In this document: positions 15,963-24,374 of the stretch, in pieces
Layout: each line of letters opens with the position of its first letter
Numbering within the stretch: the stretch's first letter is position 1
Source: JBAQMG01 sp049302575
GTDB taxonomy: Bacteria > Bacillota > Desulfitobacteriia > Desulfitobacteriales > Desulfitobacteriaceae
Length of the DNA stretch: 64,000 nucleotides
Direction: 5' to 3'
Assembly (NCBI GenBank): GCA_049302575.1
Contig: JBAQMG010000051.1
Span: 4,656-68,655, forward strand
Made by a program: the position numbers and the translations under genes
Notes under the pieces: model-generated
The model's input: only the letters and a program-made list of their open reading frames with translations
Databases searched by the model: none
Told to the model about the DNA's origin: nothing

Positions 15963-16949
15963 CTAAGATAAAAGTTTAGGGGCATACAGACCGAAATCCG
16001 AAGAAAGTATCCCCTGTTCCAGATTGGCTTCGTTCTGTCGTAGCTCTGCTACGCTTCCGGTTGCTTGTCCGTTGACCACAAGTGTTTTTAAGAAACGTCC
16101 TTTGATGATAGATTCAGTTCCGTTGCCCGTGACTCCTTCGATGAAAAAAGCTGCGAAACCAACAATCATTACTTCTTGGACTGAACTTCCCGAGGTTGAT
16201 TTAATTCTGATGATTGGAACATAAACTATTTCCGGGGCATTTCGATCGTGATTATCATAAGTGTTTCGCGGTGTTCGAGTGTCCGTTGCAAGGCGATCTT
16301 CAATGGCTTTTTTGGTCGGACCACTCATGTTGCCATGCTCAACTTGCAACACCTGCCCGATGCTTAGTGTCCCGGAATAACCGTAAGTTAAGAATTTCTG
16401 ATAATCCCAAGCCCCCGGCCCGTCTAATTCTAAAGCCCCATACCAACCGGAATCAACCTCTCCGCCTGCCCCTGACTTCAAGGAATATTCAGCACCATAG
16501 CTCAAATTCTGTTCCTTGACGCTTAAGGGAACTACGCCTGTCAAGGAACTCGGCGGCAACATAAAAGCCCGTGATGAGGCGGTAATGGTGTTTTCTGTAA
16601 GTCCCAAAATCTTGGAAAACAGTGCCGGAACTTTTTTCTGAGCACTTGCGCTTATTTTTAAATTATTCAGGTCAAATCCTATCGCCACTTCTGGGACTCC
16701 ATTTTTTGACGCATATTGTTTGGCAACTTGTTGCGCTTGGATAGTACTATTGGGCAGCTCCTGCGCTCCCGCCAAAACCGTTGCATCAAGCGCATTTTGA
16801 AGCTGAGCATAATTAACGTAAATAACTCCTAAGTCCGTGACTAAGGCACTTAGACCTAATAAAACTGATAAAGAAAGAGCGACTAAAACGAGGATACTTC
16901 CCCTCTCTTCCTGAGCTAGATCCTTGGTTTTGGTTGCGTGATAAAACAT
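15963..16949 (-). CDS. TadG-like pilus assembly protein with N-terminal TadE/G segment
   Basis: A 328-residue protein. A short basic N-terminus and ERGSILVLVALSLSVLLGLSALVTDLGVIYVNYAQLQNALDATVLAGAQEL form the class III pilin-like membrane helix and following amphipathic region of TadG-like proteins. The rest is predicted to be extracytoplasmic, rich in Ser/Gly, and is less conserved. TadG-type proteins are minor pseudopilins or surface anchors. The ATG has AAAGGGAGGT upstream. It sits between tadE and cpaB. Confidence 0.85.
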   Translation of the reverse strand: MFYHATKTKDLAQEERGSILVLVALSLSVLLGLSALVTDLGVIYVNYAQLQNALDATVLAGAQELPNSTIQAQQVAKQYASKNGVPEVAIGFDLNNLKISASAQKKVPALFSKILGLTENTITASSRAFMLPPSSLTGVVPLSVKEQNLSYGAEYSLKSGAGGEVDSGWYGALELDGPGAWDYQKFLTYGYSGTLSIGQVLQVEHGNMSGPTKKAIEDRLATDTRTPRNTYDNHDRNAPEIVYVPIIRIKSTSGSSVQEVMIVGFAAFFIEGVTGNGTESIIKGRFLKTLVVNGQATGSVAELRQNEANLEQGILSSDFGLYAPKLLS

Positions 16950-17001
16950 AAGAATCTACCTCCCTTTAAGCGAAGTTCTACGAGATATGCCATGGGAACT
17001 T

Positions 17002-17394
17002 TTACTCTAAGCGCATTGTGAAGCCAGCGTCTACGATAAAGGGATTGGGGATAATTCGATTGATCAAGGGCGCAATGAGTTGAACGGGATAGCTGACGTT
17101 AACCGTAACTCCCCCCCCGGAGTAGCGTTGGTTTGCAGACGGAGAAATCTGAATAGTGAGTGCAGACTTATTTAAAATTATGCTATCTTCGATCGCTTTT
17201 CTTATCATGGAGTCGTCTTCCCCGACACTCGCGCTTCTTGCGCCGATCCGCGCAGCATTATTGATTGTAATGGAGACAAAGCAAATCCTGCCTATTTCAA
17301 TTGAACCAAAGATTAGAACTAAAAGAAGTGGTAAAATCAGGGCCATTTCAACTAAGGCCTGACCATTTTCCTTGCGTTCTAGTTCCTTAAACAT
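17002..17394 (-). CDS. tadE: TadE-like minor pseudopilin
   Basis: About 130 residues. KENGQALVEMALILPLLLVLIFGSIEIGRICFVSITINNAARIGAR is the TadE signature: a prepilin-like hydrophobic helix with the conserved Glu at +5 after the likely cleavage Gly. The C-terminal 70 residues would be extracellular. The ATG at 17394 is preceded by GGGTGGTGAT, which includes the tadV stop codon, so translation is probably coupled to tadV. Confidence 0.92.
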   Translation of the reverse strand: MFKELERKENGQALVEMALILPLLLVLIFGSIEIGRICFVSITINNAARIGARSASVGEDDSMIRKAIEDSIILNKSALTIQISPSANQRYSGGGVTVNVSYPVQLIAPLINRIIPNPFIVDAGFTMRLE

Positions 17395-17399
17395 ATTTA

Positions 17400-17912
17400 T
17401 CACCACCCTAAAGGTACGAAACGGGCTAGGATAGTACCTAGCACAAGGACAATACCATAAGGGAACTTTTCTTCGCAGGTAGCCCGAAGGGCCTCACTTA
17501 TGGGCTGAGGTCTAGTAAGTATAGGAAGAAGAAGGAAAACATGTTTCAAAGTAGCTAGTAAGGCCTTGCGTCGTATCAAGATAACTATTGAGACTATTCC
17601 ACCCAGCACCGCGCCATATAAAAAACTAGTAATCACAAAATGAACGCCACCAAAAGCTCCAATCACCGCTAAGAGTTTAACATCACCTGCTCCAATGCCC
17701 CCTAAGAGATAGGGAATCAGCAACAAAGCGAGACCCACTAAACTTCCTGCCAAACTTAGCCAAACGCCCGGCCATCCTTGCTGTCCTACTTGTAGACTGA
17801 AAGCGATGAGAAAGGCCGGACCGAGCAATTTGTTGTAAATTTTGCGTTGCCGCCAATCTGTCCAGGTAGCAATACCCAAGGTTAAGCCTAAAGCTAGTTC
17901 AGTAAGTTCCAC
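17400..17912 (-). CDS. CpaA/TadV-type prepilin peptidase
   Basis: A 170-residue polytopic membrane protein of the A24 aspartic peptidase family. The two catalytic aspartates are visible, in WTDWRQRKIYN (near residue 18) and GGIGAGDVKLLAVIGAFGG (near 75). It lacks the N-methylation domain of PilD, as usual for TadV/CpaA. It should process Flp, TadE and the TadG-like protein. The start is a GTG at 17912 behind AAAAGGGGG. It is separated from flp by a hairpin. Confidence 0.93.
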   Translation of the reverse strand: MELTELALGLTLGIATWTDWRQRKIYNKLLGPAFLIAFSLQVGQQGWPGVWLSLAGSLVGLALLLIPYLLGGIGAGDVKLLAVIGAFGGVHFVITSFLYGAVLGGIVSIVILIRRKALLATLKHVFLLLPILTRPQPISEALRATCEEKFPYGIVLVLGTILARFVPLGW

Positions 17913-17936
17913 AGTGAAGACCCCCTTTTAGTAAAG

Positions 17937-17960
17937 AACCCTACTGAAGACAGTAGGGTT
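17937..17960 (-). terminator. Hairpin between flp and the tad assembly genes (attenuator-like)
   Basis: Perfect 10-base arms AACCCTACTG and CAGTAGGGTT surround a 4-base loop, 75 bases after the flp stop and 25 bases before tadV. There is no strong U-tract. Such a structure between an abundant pilin gene and its assembly genes could protect the flp mRNA end or reduce read-through (inferred). Confidence 0.65.
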
Positions 17961-18034
17961 GTACATAATGTGCCGTGATAATGGTTTTTACTAAATTCCT
18001 TGTTAAAGGTTGGCAGGAATTAAGTGTTAAGGTG

Positions 18035-18211
18035 CTATACTCCAGCTCCATTTAATCCCTTTGTTGCTCTATCGAAAACACCCACAATCGAATCTCTGAA
18101 AAGAACTATTGCGGCAATAAGTACAACAGCAACTAGAGCAATAATCAGGCCGTACTCAGTCATCCCTTGACCTTCTTCTTCTGTAAAGAGTTCCAATAAC
18201 TTCGTTTTCAT
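18035..18211 (-). CDS. flp: Flp/Fap-type major pilin
   Basis: A 58-residue pilin: short leader MKTKLLELFTEEEG, then QGMTEYGLIIALVAVVLIAA and a short tail. The G-x4-EY pattern is the Flp prepilin cleavage motif, with cleavage expected after Gly14 so that Glu is at +5 and Tyr at +6. The hydrophobic helix would form the filament core. The ATG at 18211 is chosen for the AAAGGAGGAATTGTA directly upstream. It is the first gene of the tad locus. The 100 bases upstream are A/T-rich and should carry the promoter, but no hexamer pair stands out. Confidence 0.95.
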   Translation of the reverse strand: MKTKLLELFTEEEGQGMTEYGLIIALVAVVLIAAIVLFRDSIVGVFDRATKGLNGAGV

Positions 18212-18324
18212 TACAATTCCTCCTTTTATTTTTCCGTTCTGGTTTCTGACTTCTGACTTAAGTATAGAGGTATATATCATAAATAAACATGTGCTATAAG
18301 TCACAAACGTTGAGTGCTAAAAGG

Positions 18325-18373
18325 GTAAATAAAACAGGCTAAAGTCCCGAGATTTTCAGCCTGCTTTATTTAC
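18325..18373. terminator. Bidirectional terminator upstream of flp
   Basis: Arms of 16 bases (18325-18340 and 18358-18373) pair with a single G-T wobble around a 17-base loop. The outer parts are GTAAATAAA and TTTATTTAC, so either strand ends in a U-rich arm. It would end transcripts of the YfbR-like gene before flp. Confidence 0.75.
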
Positions 18374-18517
18374 GAGCTATATTGATTCAGGGTAAAGTGC
18401 CTCAGTTGATGACGCGGGGATAACTCCCGGTGAAAATTATTTAGACCGTGTTGGGTTAGTCAAAGTTCCGTGTTATTTCCTCCTCTTCGCCATAAATTTT
18501 TTTCCTATTGGCTGGAA
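18374..18517. other. Gap with no recognised element
   Basis: The 18212-18517 gap holds the terminator above and about 145 bases of unassigned sequence with short G/C clusters (GCGGGGATAACTCCCGG) and a repeated AACACGG on the minus strand. I looked for GEMM/cyclic-di-GMP, cobalamin, FMN and other riboswitch signatures and could not match one. Confidence 0.3.
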
Positions 18518-19096
18518 TTAGATTAGTTCGTCTAAGGTTAAAGAAAAGCTAGGCACGAAATTTTCCATAAAATAGTTCACCTCTAAGAGTTCAAAACGTG
18601 CTATTTCAGCTTTAATACTCTTTTCGGCTTTTATAAACTCTCCATTACCCATTTTAAGTTCTTCAACGCATTTCAGATAGGCACTAAGCTTATCAGCGGC
18701 TTTCACGATTTTCCAGCTTTCTTGATCCGCTTTTTGAGGGAAAAAATATGAGGTGTACTTCTCTTGAAGTTGAATCGGCAACATGGCATAAAGCCCTTGT
18801 TTAGCAATTTCCTCGATATTGCCAAAAGCCTTTTTGACCTCTGGATTGTAATATTTTATGGGAGTCGCTATATCCCCGGTAATAACCTCTCCTACTTCAT
18901 GAAACACGGCAAGGGCCATTACCCTTTCAGGCTCCAGCTTCCCTTCGAAATAAACATTTCGAATAAGTGCCAGCCCATGGGCAATTTGCGCTACCTGTAG
19001 GCTATGTTCCTGGATATTTTCACGTTGGACATTGCGCATTAAGCCCCAACGCTGAATTAATTTCATGCGGGCAAGATAGGCAAAAAAATGATTCAT
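18518..19096 (-). CDS. HD-domain 5'-deoxynucleotidase (YfbR-like)
   Basis: A 192-residue HD phosphohydrolase. Metal ligands are visible in QEHSLQVAQIAH (His), AVFHEVGEVITGDI (the HE/HD pair) and VKAADKLSAYLKCVEEL (Asp). The layout matches YfbR/YedJ-type enzymes that remove phosphate from deoxynucleoside 5'-monophosphates. The ATG at 19096 is preferred over an in-frame TTG 6 bases upstream because GGAAG is 9 bases before the ATG. It follows the methyltransferase gene by 45 bases, so cotranscription is likely. Confidence 0.88.
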   Translation of the reverse strand: MNHFFAYLARMKLIQRWGLMRNVQRENIQEHSLQVAQIAHGLALIRNVYFEGKLEPERVMALAVFHEVGEVITGDIATPIKYYNPEVKKAFGNIEEIAKQGLYAMLPIQLQEKYTSYFFPQKADQESWKIVKAADKLSAYLKCVEELKMGNGEFIKAEKSIKAEIARFELLEVNYFMENFVPSFSLTLDELI

Positions 19097-19140
19097 TCGC
19101 AAACACTTCCATTCAGCATTTCCAATTTTATCTGATAGAA

Positions 19141-20277
19141 TTAGTTTCTAATTGGCCGTGGTCCGAAAAATTGATAATAATGGCATTCCAGTCTTCCGTT
19201 ATAAAGTTTACGACTTTTATCCCATCGTCGTCCGATAAATCTTTCCGGATGAGGTTGGTTGGTTAAAAAATGCAAAGACCAAGTTTCTAAATGCTTAAAC
19301 ACTTCACCTAACTCCTCGTATAACTTTTCGGCTGCTTCGGTCGTACCCATCCGTTCTCCATAAGGTGGATTGGAGATCAAATGACCATATTCAAAACGGG
19401 AACGAACTTCCCCGACGGGTAATCGTTGAAAGTGAATTGCCTCCGCAAGTCCAGCTTGGGTAGCATGTATTTTGGCTAATTGCAGGGCCTTAGAGTCAAT
19501 GTCAGAGCCATAGATATGCAAAGGAAGATCCCTTTGCCATAAATCCAGGGCCTCTTGCCAGGTTTCTTGCCAACAATCCTGTGAAATGTTCGGCCAACTT
19601 TCAGAAATAAAACCACGTTTAAGTCCTGGAGCACGGTTTTGAGCCATTAAGGCAGCCTCAATTGGTATGGTACCTGTTCCACAAAAAGGATCCAACAAGG
19701 CTCTATCTCCCTGCCAATGGCTTAATTTAATCATAGCTGCTGCTAAGGTTTCTTTTAAGGGGGCCTGACCTGCCAATTGACGGTACCCTCTTTTATGTAG
19801 TCCTGGACCAGTAGTGTCAATTGTTAATGTAACAATATCATTGAGTAACGCGACTTCAATTGTATAACGAGGGCCTGTTTCTTCGAACCAACTACGATGG
19901 TAGGTTTCTTTAAGTCTTTCAACAATCGCTTTCTTGACAATCGCTTGACAATCTGAAATACTAAAAAGTTTTGATTTTACTGATTTGCCATCAACCGGAA
20001 ATTGGGCATTTATCGAAAGCCACTTTTCCCAGGGTAAAGCTTTAGTCTGTTGGAAAAGTTCTTCAAAAGTCAGTGCTTTAAATGAACCAAGCTTGACTAT
20101 AACTCTTTCAGCACAGCGTAACCACATATTTGCCCGGCAAATTCCTAGTTCGTCAGCTATAAAAGTTACTCTACCGTTTTCCACAGTAAGCTGATCATAG
20201 CCCAGGTCTTTTAATTCTCGCGCAACGATAGCTTCAAGTCCAAAGACGGTAGTCGCAATTAATTCCAATTTACTCAT
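19141..20277 (-). CDS. THUMP-domain class I rRNA methyltransferase (RlmL/YpsC-like)
   Basis: A 378-residue enzyme. The N-terminal ferredoxin-like and THUMP region runs to about 155 and includes TVENGRVTF. A Rossmann methyltransferase domain follows, with LLDPFCGTGTIPIEAALMAQNRAPGLKRGF near 190 and the catalytic SNPPYGERMG near 305, the pattern of N2-guanine methyltransferases acting on 23S rRNA. The short form lacks the second methyltransferase half of E. coli RlmKL, like B. subtilis YpsC. The ATG has CTAGGGAGTG upstream. Confidence 0.92.
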   Translation of the reverse strand: MSKLELIATTVFGLEAIVARELKDLGYDQLTVENGRVTFIADELGICRANMWLRCAERVIVKLGSFKALTFEELFQQTKALPWEKWLSINAQFPVDGKSVKSKLFSISDCQAIVKKAIVERLKETYHRSWFEETGPRYTIEVALLNDIVTLTIDTTGPGLHKRGYRQLAGQAPLKETLAAAMIKLSHWQGDRALLDPFCGTGTIPIEAALMAQNRAPGLKRGFISESWPNISQDCWQETWQEALDLWQRDLPLHIYGSDIDSKALQLAKIHATQAGLAEAIHFQRLPVGEVRSRFEYGHLISNPPYGERMGTTEAAEKLYEELGEVFKHLETWSLHFLTNQPHPERFIGRRWDKSRKLYNGRLECHYYQFFGPRPIRN

Positions 20278-20432
20278 ACTGGTTACACTCCCTAGATCTT
20301 CTGCTCTTTATCCCTATTATATCATAAAGGCAACCTCGTGAAATGGTAAGTTGTCTGAGCGAGGCTATTGCTTAACAACAAACTATTGGGAAACATTTTT
20401 CACGAGTTAAATTTCACTTATTAAGACTGATT

Positions 20433-21302
20433 CTAGGTTGTTCGCCGCCCCCAACAATATAAACATTGATATGTGGCAGGAACTCCCATCTCATCGCAAA
20501 ACATTTTATCATAGCTCTTAATCAGAGAAAAGATACCTGTACCCAATCCCTTAACCGGCAATTCCTCGGTTAGATAATTATGAGCTCCAATCATTTTTAA
20601 AGCTCTCAGAAAATCCCGACTAGAGTCAAAATACTCTTGTTTCGTTATTCCTTCTATACCCATTTGCTTAAATCCGCTATTTATCATGATCATCTGCAGG
20701 TATTTTTTTTCAATAAACGGCTCTCTCTTTTCAAGATTTCCAGGGTCAGCTAATTTATGAGCAACATTAGCTAGCTTAAGTGTAGGGTTACCATTTTGAG
20801 CATCTTTCAAGCAGCAATATAATTCCTTAAAAGTACCTACGCCAAGGGTGCTAAAAATCAGGTACCCACCAGGTTCCAGATAAGAATGATACTGTGTAAA
20901 AGCTGCTGCATATTCCACAAACCACTGAAAAACAACATTTGATACAATTAAGTCAAAAGGCAGCTTACCAAAGGACACCTGATCAACGGTAGACAAATTT
21001 TCTCCGTCTGCCACAAAATATTGGATATTGGCATAAGCCGTTAACTTTTTGCTGGCAATAGCAATCATTTCGGGGGCAATATCAGTGGTTATAATTTGGG
21101 CATTGGGGTACTCCCTAGCAAGAAGTTCTGTTAGAAAACCAGTTCCGCAGCCAATCTCTAAAATATTCTGGAAACAGCACTCCATTTTTATAATTTTTCC
21201 AAACAGTTCCTTAGCCATTTCTTTCTGAACTACAGCATATTGGTCATAGGTAACGGCATTCTGACCAAAGTTTTTTAGTACTTGCGCTTTATATACCGTC
21301 AT
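20433..21302 (-). CDS. bioC: Malonyl-[acyl-carrier protein] O-methyltransferase BioC
   Basis: A 289-residue SAM-dependent methyltransferase. The N-terminal segment VLKNFGQNAVTYDQYAVVQKEMA and motif I ILEIGCGTGFLTELL are typical of BioC, followed by DIAPEMIAIASKKL and FDLIVSNVVFQWF. BioC methylates the free carboxyl of malonyl-ACP so that it can be elongated to pimeloyl-ACP methyl ester. The start overlaps the end of the bioH-like gene by 14 bases, indicating translational coupling. It is the last gene of the biotin operon. Confidence 0.95.
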   Translation of the reverse strand: MTVYKAQVLKNFGQNAVTYDQYAVVQKEMAKELFGKIIKMECCFQNILEIGCGTGFLTELLAREYPNAQIITTDIAPEMIAIASKKLTAYANIQYFVADGENLSTVDQVSFGKLPFDLIVSNVVFQWFVEYAAAFTQYHSYLEPGGYLIFSTLGVGTFKELYCCLKDAQNGNPTLKLANVAHKLADPGNLEKREPFIEKKYLQMIMINSGFKQMGIEGITKQEYFDSSRDFLRALKMIGAHNYLTEELPVKGLGTGIFSLIKSYDKMFCDEMGVPATYQCLYCWGRRTT

Positions 21303-22140
21303 AAATACTTAACCACTCCTCTAGATCTCGGTGAAAACCTGCAAAGTTGGTTAAGAAAGGGATATGACCAACCTTAGGATAGCTGACCAATTGAGCACAG
21401 GGTATCTGTTCTTGGATAAACTTGGCCCCTTCAATTGGGCAAATTTCATCCTGCTCACCATGAAGTATTAAGGTAGAACAGGTAATAGCCTTAAGTTCTG
21501 CCCGCAGATCAACTTCACCTAGGAAATCCAAACCAGCCTGAACTCCAATAATATCCCAATTTATTCCACACCCCAGATAGAAGTCGGTAACTTTTTTATC
21601 TATTCCCTGTGCTTGCTCCTGATGACTGAACATTAGTTTATAAAAATCGGTTAGAGTTTGCTTTACATTTTTACTTAGCCGCTTTTTCATTCTCTTTACC
21701 AGTGCAGTCGGTATCCCTCCTGGATATGGCTTTATTGATGGACTACTCTTATCAGGCAAACTTTCGTAAGGAAAACTTTTTTGCACAATAATTCCTTTTA
21801 CCAAAGTTTGCTCGCTACCTGAAATAACCAATTCCAACTGAGTTTCCATAAGAAATCTGCTCGTTCCACCGACTAATACCAAGCCTCGAACTTTATGAGT
21901 TTGGTGTGCAACTTGGATAGCAATCAAAGCACCCATTGACCAACCTACTACAATTACCTGTGCAAGACCTTTTTGCTCAATCATCTCCAGCACGGCATCG
22001 CGATAACTATGTTTATGTTTCATTAGAGGCAAATTCAAGGTATACACCCGATGTTTTTGTTCCAAGTAATTTCTTGTCTCCTGCCAAATACTTTCATCAG
22101 AGGCCCAGCCATGAATAAGCACTATATTCTGCACAGACAT
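21289..22140 (-). CDS. bioH: Alpha/beta hydrolase, likely pimeloyl-ACP methyl ester esterase (BioH role)
   Basis: About 283 residues. The oxyanion LIHGWASDESIW, nucleophile elbow GWSMGALIA and late His (VGHIPFLTNF) are clear, with an acid expected in HGEQDEICP. Its place between bioF and bioC makes it the probable esterase that releases pimeloyl-ACP. The sequence is not a close BioH copy, so the symbol rests on context. The second Met (22140) is preferred, because AAGGGGG touches the first ATG. Confidence 0.82.
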   Translation of the reverse strand: MSVQNIVLIHGWASDESIWQETRNYLEQKHRVYTLNLPLMKHKHSYRDAVLEMIEQKGLAQVIVVGWSMGALIAIQVAHQTHKVRGLVLVGGTSRFLMETQLELVISGSEQTLVKGIIVQKSFPYESLPDKSSPSIKPYPGGIPTALVKRMKKRLSKNVKQTLTDFYKLMFSHQEQAQGIDKKVTDFYLGCGINWDIIGVQAGLDFLGEVDLRAELKAITCSTLILHGEQDEICPIEGAKFIQEQIPCAQLVSYPKVGHIPFLTNFAGFHRDLEEWLSIYDGI

Positions 22141-22152
22141 TGACATGCCCCC

Positions 22153-23331
22153 TTAGATGATCGCAAAATCCCGACCGATTTGCTTTATTTGTTCTGTAGC
22201 CCAAGCCAGCTCTTCATTGCTGTGCGTAGCCATAACGGTTAATCGTAACCTGGCCGCCTTAAGCGGTACCGTAGGCGGTCGAACAGCCATTGCTAAGATA
22301 TTGACATCAAACAGACGTTTACTAAATTCCAGGGTAGGGGCATTATCACCCACCAAAATGGGAATAATCTGACTTTCACTATTTAATAGATTAAATCCAG
22401 CCTTGGTTAGCTCAGCTCGTACCCAAGCCGCCTTGACTAGAACCTCTTTACTCCGCCAATTCTCCTGTTTTACTACCTGTAAAGCCGCTTGCACACTAGC
22501 CACTACAACAGGTGGCAGACCAGTGGTAAAAATAAAGCTCCGAGCTTTATTACGCAGATAGTCTATGAGTACTTTTCGCCCGGCCACATAAGCTCCAGAA
22601 CAACCGAAGGCCTTGCCAAAGGTACCCATATTGATTTCCACTCGATCCATTAACCCATAGTACTCGGCTAATCCTCGACCATTTTCTCCAAAGATTCCAT
22701 CCCCATGGGCTTCGTCAATCATCAAAACAGCTCCATATTTTTCCTTCATTTCAACGATTGCAGGCAAAGGGGCAAGGTCACCATCCATACTAAAAACGCT
22801 ATCAGTGATGATCAGTTTGCGCCGGTAGCCATCAGTCTTTTTTAAACAACGTTCCAAATCTCCCATATCGACATGCTTATAGCGCAAAAACTCCGCACCA
22901 CTTAAACGAACACCGTCAATAATACTGGCATGGTTGGCTTTATCGCTGATAATGATGTCTCGCCTGCCCGCTAGGGCTGTAATTATCCCTACATTAGCCA
23001 TATATCCAGTATTAAATATTAAGGCCGCTTCTGTGTCTTTAAACCTAGACAAGTCTTTTTCTACCTGATCATACAACTCATAGTTACCTACGATCAACCG
23101 TGCAGAAGTAGCACTACAGCCCAACTCTTGAACAGCTTTTATCGCTGCTGTTTTTAAGCTAGGATGAGCAGCAATGCCCAAATAATTGTTACTACTCAGA
23201 TTCAACAATCTTTTTCTCTGCATTTCCACCCATTCGGTCAGTACACCTGTTACACTCTTCAACTCACGAAAAAGGTGCTGAACCTGTAATCTTTCCAACT
23301 CACCTGCCAAATCGGAGTAAATTTCCTCCAC
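22153..23331 (-). CDS. bioF: 8-amino-7-oxononanoate synthase BioF
   Basis: A 392-residue PLP enzyme of the alpha-oxoamine synthase family. SSNNYLGIAAHPSLK, DKANHASIIDGVRLSGA, MIDEAHGDGIFGENGRG and the PLP lysine region MGTFGKAFGCSGAYV are all present. It condenses pimeloyl thioester with L-alanine. The start is a GTG at 23331 with GATGAGGTGA upstream. A repeat-filled gap of 53 bases separates it from bioB. Confidence 0.95.
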   Translation of the reverse strand: MEEIYSDLAGELERLQVQHLFRELKSVTGVLTEWVEMQRKRLLNLSSNNYLGIAAHPSLKTAAIKAVQELGCSATSARLIVGNYELYDQVEKDLSRFKDTEAALIFNTGYMANVGIITALAGRRDIIISDKANHASIIDGVRLSGAEFLRYKHVDMGDLERCLKKTDGYRRKLIITDSVFSMDGDLAPLPAIVEMKEKYGAVLMIDEAHGDGIFGENGRGLAEYYGLMDRVEINMGTFGKAFGCSGAYVAGRKVLIDYLRNKARSFIFTTGLPPVVVASVQAALQVVKQENWRSKEVLVKAAWVRAELTKAGFNLLNSESQIIPILVGDNAPTLEFSKRLFDVNILAMAVRPPTVPLKAARLRLTVMATHSNEELAWATEQIKQIGRDFAII

Positions 23332-23340
23332 CCAATCACC

Positions 23341-23384
23341 TCATCAATTCATAATGCACTTCAAATAGTTCATAATTCATAATC
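23341..23384. repeat. ATTCATAAT repeats in the bioB-bioF gap
   Basis: CAATTCATAATGCAC and AGTTCATAATTCATAATC occupy most of the gap directly after the bioB stop. They belong to the same repeat family as at 6201, 8181, 40681, 48030 and 63370, but here the repeat lies inside an operon. Confidence 0.6.
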
Positions 23385-24374
23385 CTAAACTTCCAGTCCC
23401 ATATCCAAGATCATTTGGATATCTTCAGCAACAGTACGACCAGACGTGGTTAAATAACTACCAACTAATGTAGCATTAATTCCTGCTAAATAACCCATAG
23501 CCTGCATATTTCGCAAGGCATTTTCACGGCCTCCAGCAAATCGCAGCATGGCTTCTGCTAAAACGAAACGGTAGATTGCTATAGTTTGTAAAATTTCCAT
23601 AGGAGGTAACACAACTTGGTTTTCCAAGGCTGTCCCATCAATTGGATTGAGAATATTAATAGGTACAGACTGCACCCCTAAATCCCTTAAAGTAAAGGCC
23701 ATCTCCAAACGTTGTTCCATGGTTTCACCCATCGAAATAATCCCACCACTGCAGACCTCTAAATCAGCAGCCTGACATGCTTTGACGGTGTCGATTCGGT
23801 CTTGATAACTATGCGTGGTACAAATATGAGGAAAGTAACTTTCCGAGGTTTCTAGGTTGTGGTGATACATACTCACTCCGACTTTTCCTAACCTACGGGC
23901 CATGTCTTGCGTGATTATGCCAAAGGAGGCACAAAGTTTAAGCTTTGTTTCTCGAGCTAAGCGCTTGTAGATGTCTAGAGACTTAACAAAATCACTCTCA
24001 CTTATTCCCCGTCCACTTGTCACTAATGAGAAGCGTTGAGCTCCTTCTGTTTGCATCTGTAGGGCACGTTCTAAAATTGCTTCTTCATCTAACAAATCAT
24101 AAACTTCTACTCCAGTCTCATGATGTGCAGACTGAGCGCAATATTTACAGTTTTCAGAACATTGACCCGATTTAGCGTTAATGATTGAACATAGGTCTAC
24201 TTTTTTGCCAGCCCGTATATCACGAATCCGACTAGCTGCCGCAAACAGTTGATAGAGATCAGTCCCAGCCAAATTCCCCAACTGTTGGGCCTCTTCCAAG
24301 GAAATATCCTGTCCCGCCAAGACCTTTTTTTCTAGCCCGTTTATCAAATCAATATTACTCATTTTGATGCTCAT
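23385..24374 (-). CDS. bioB: Biotin synthase BioB
   Basis: A 329-residue radical SAM enzyme. The CxxxCxxC cluster is in SGQCSENCKYCAQSAHH (near residue 70), with MYHHNLETSESYFPHICTTHSYQDR, CSGGIISMGETMEQR and NPIDGT also diagnostic. It inserts sulfur into dethiobiotin using an auxiliary 2Fe-2S cluster. The ATG at 24374 overlaps the bioA stop in a TAATG arrangement. A second in-frame ATG 12 bases later is also possible. Confidence 0.97.
   Translation of the reverse strand: MSIKMSNIDLINGLEKKVLAGQDISLEEAQQLGNLAGTDLYQLFAAASRIRDIRAGKKVDLCSIINAKSGQCSENCKYCAQSAHHETGVEVYDLLDEEAILERALQMQTEGAQRFSLVTSGRGISESDFVKSLDIYKRLARETKLKLCASFGIITQDMARRLGKVGVSMYHHNLETSESYFPHICTTHSYQDRIDTVKACQAADLEVCSGGIISMGETMEQRLEMAFTLRDLGVQSVPINILNPIDGTALENQVVLPPMEILQTIAIYRFVLAEAMLRFAGGRENALRNMQAMGYLAGINATLVGSYLTTSGRTVAEDIQMILDMGLEV

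Noticed and set aside
18374..18517. Candidate riboswitch upstream of flp
   Set aside because: GC clusters and a GGGGATAACTCCC hairpin are present, but none of the known consensus elements (GEMM, cobalamin, FMN, SAM) could be matched.
20278..20432. Possible hairpin from CTCGTGAAA and TTTCACGAG
   Set aside because: The arms are about 55 bases apart with no U-tract, so neither a terminator nor a known RNA element is supported.
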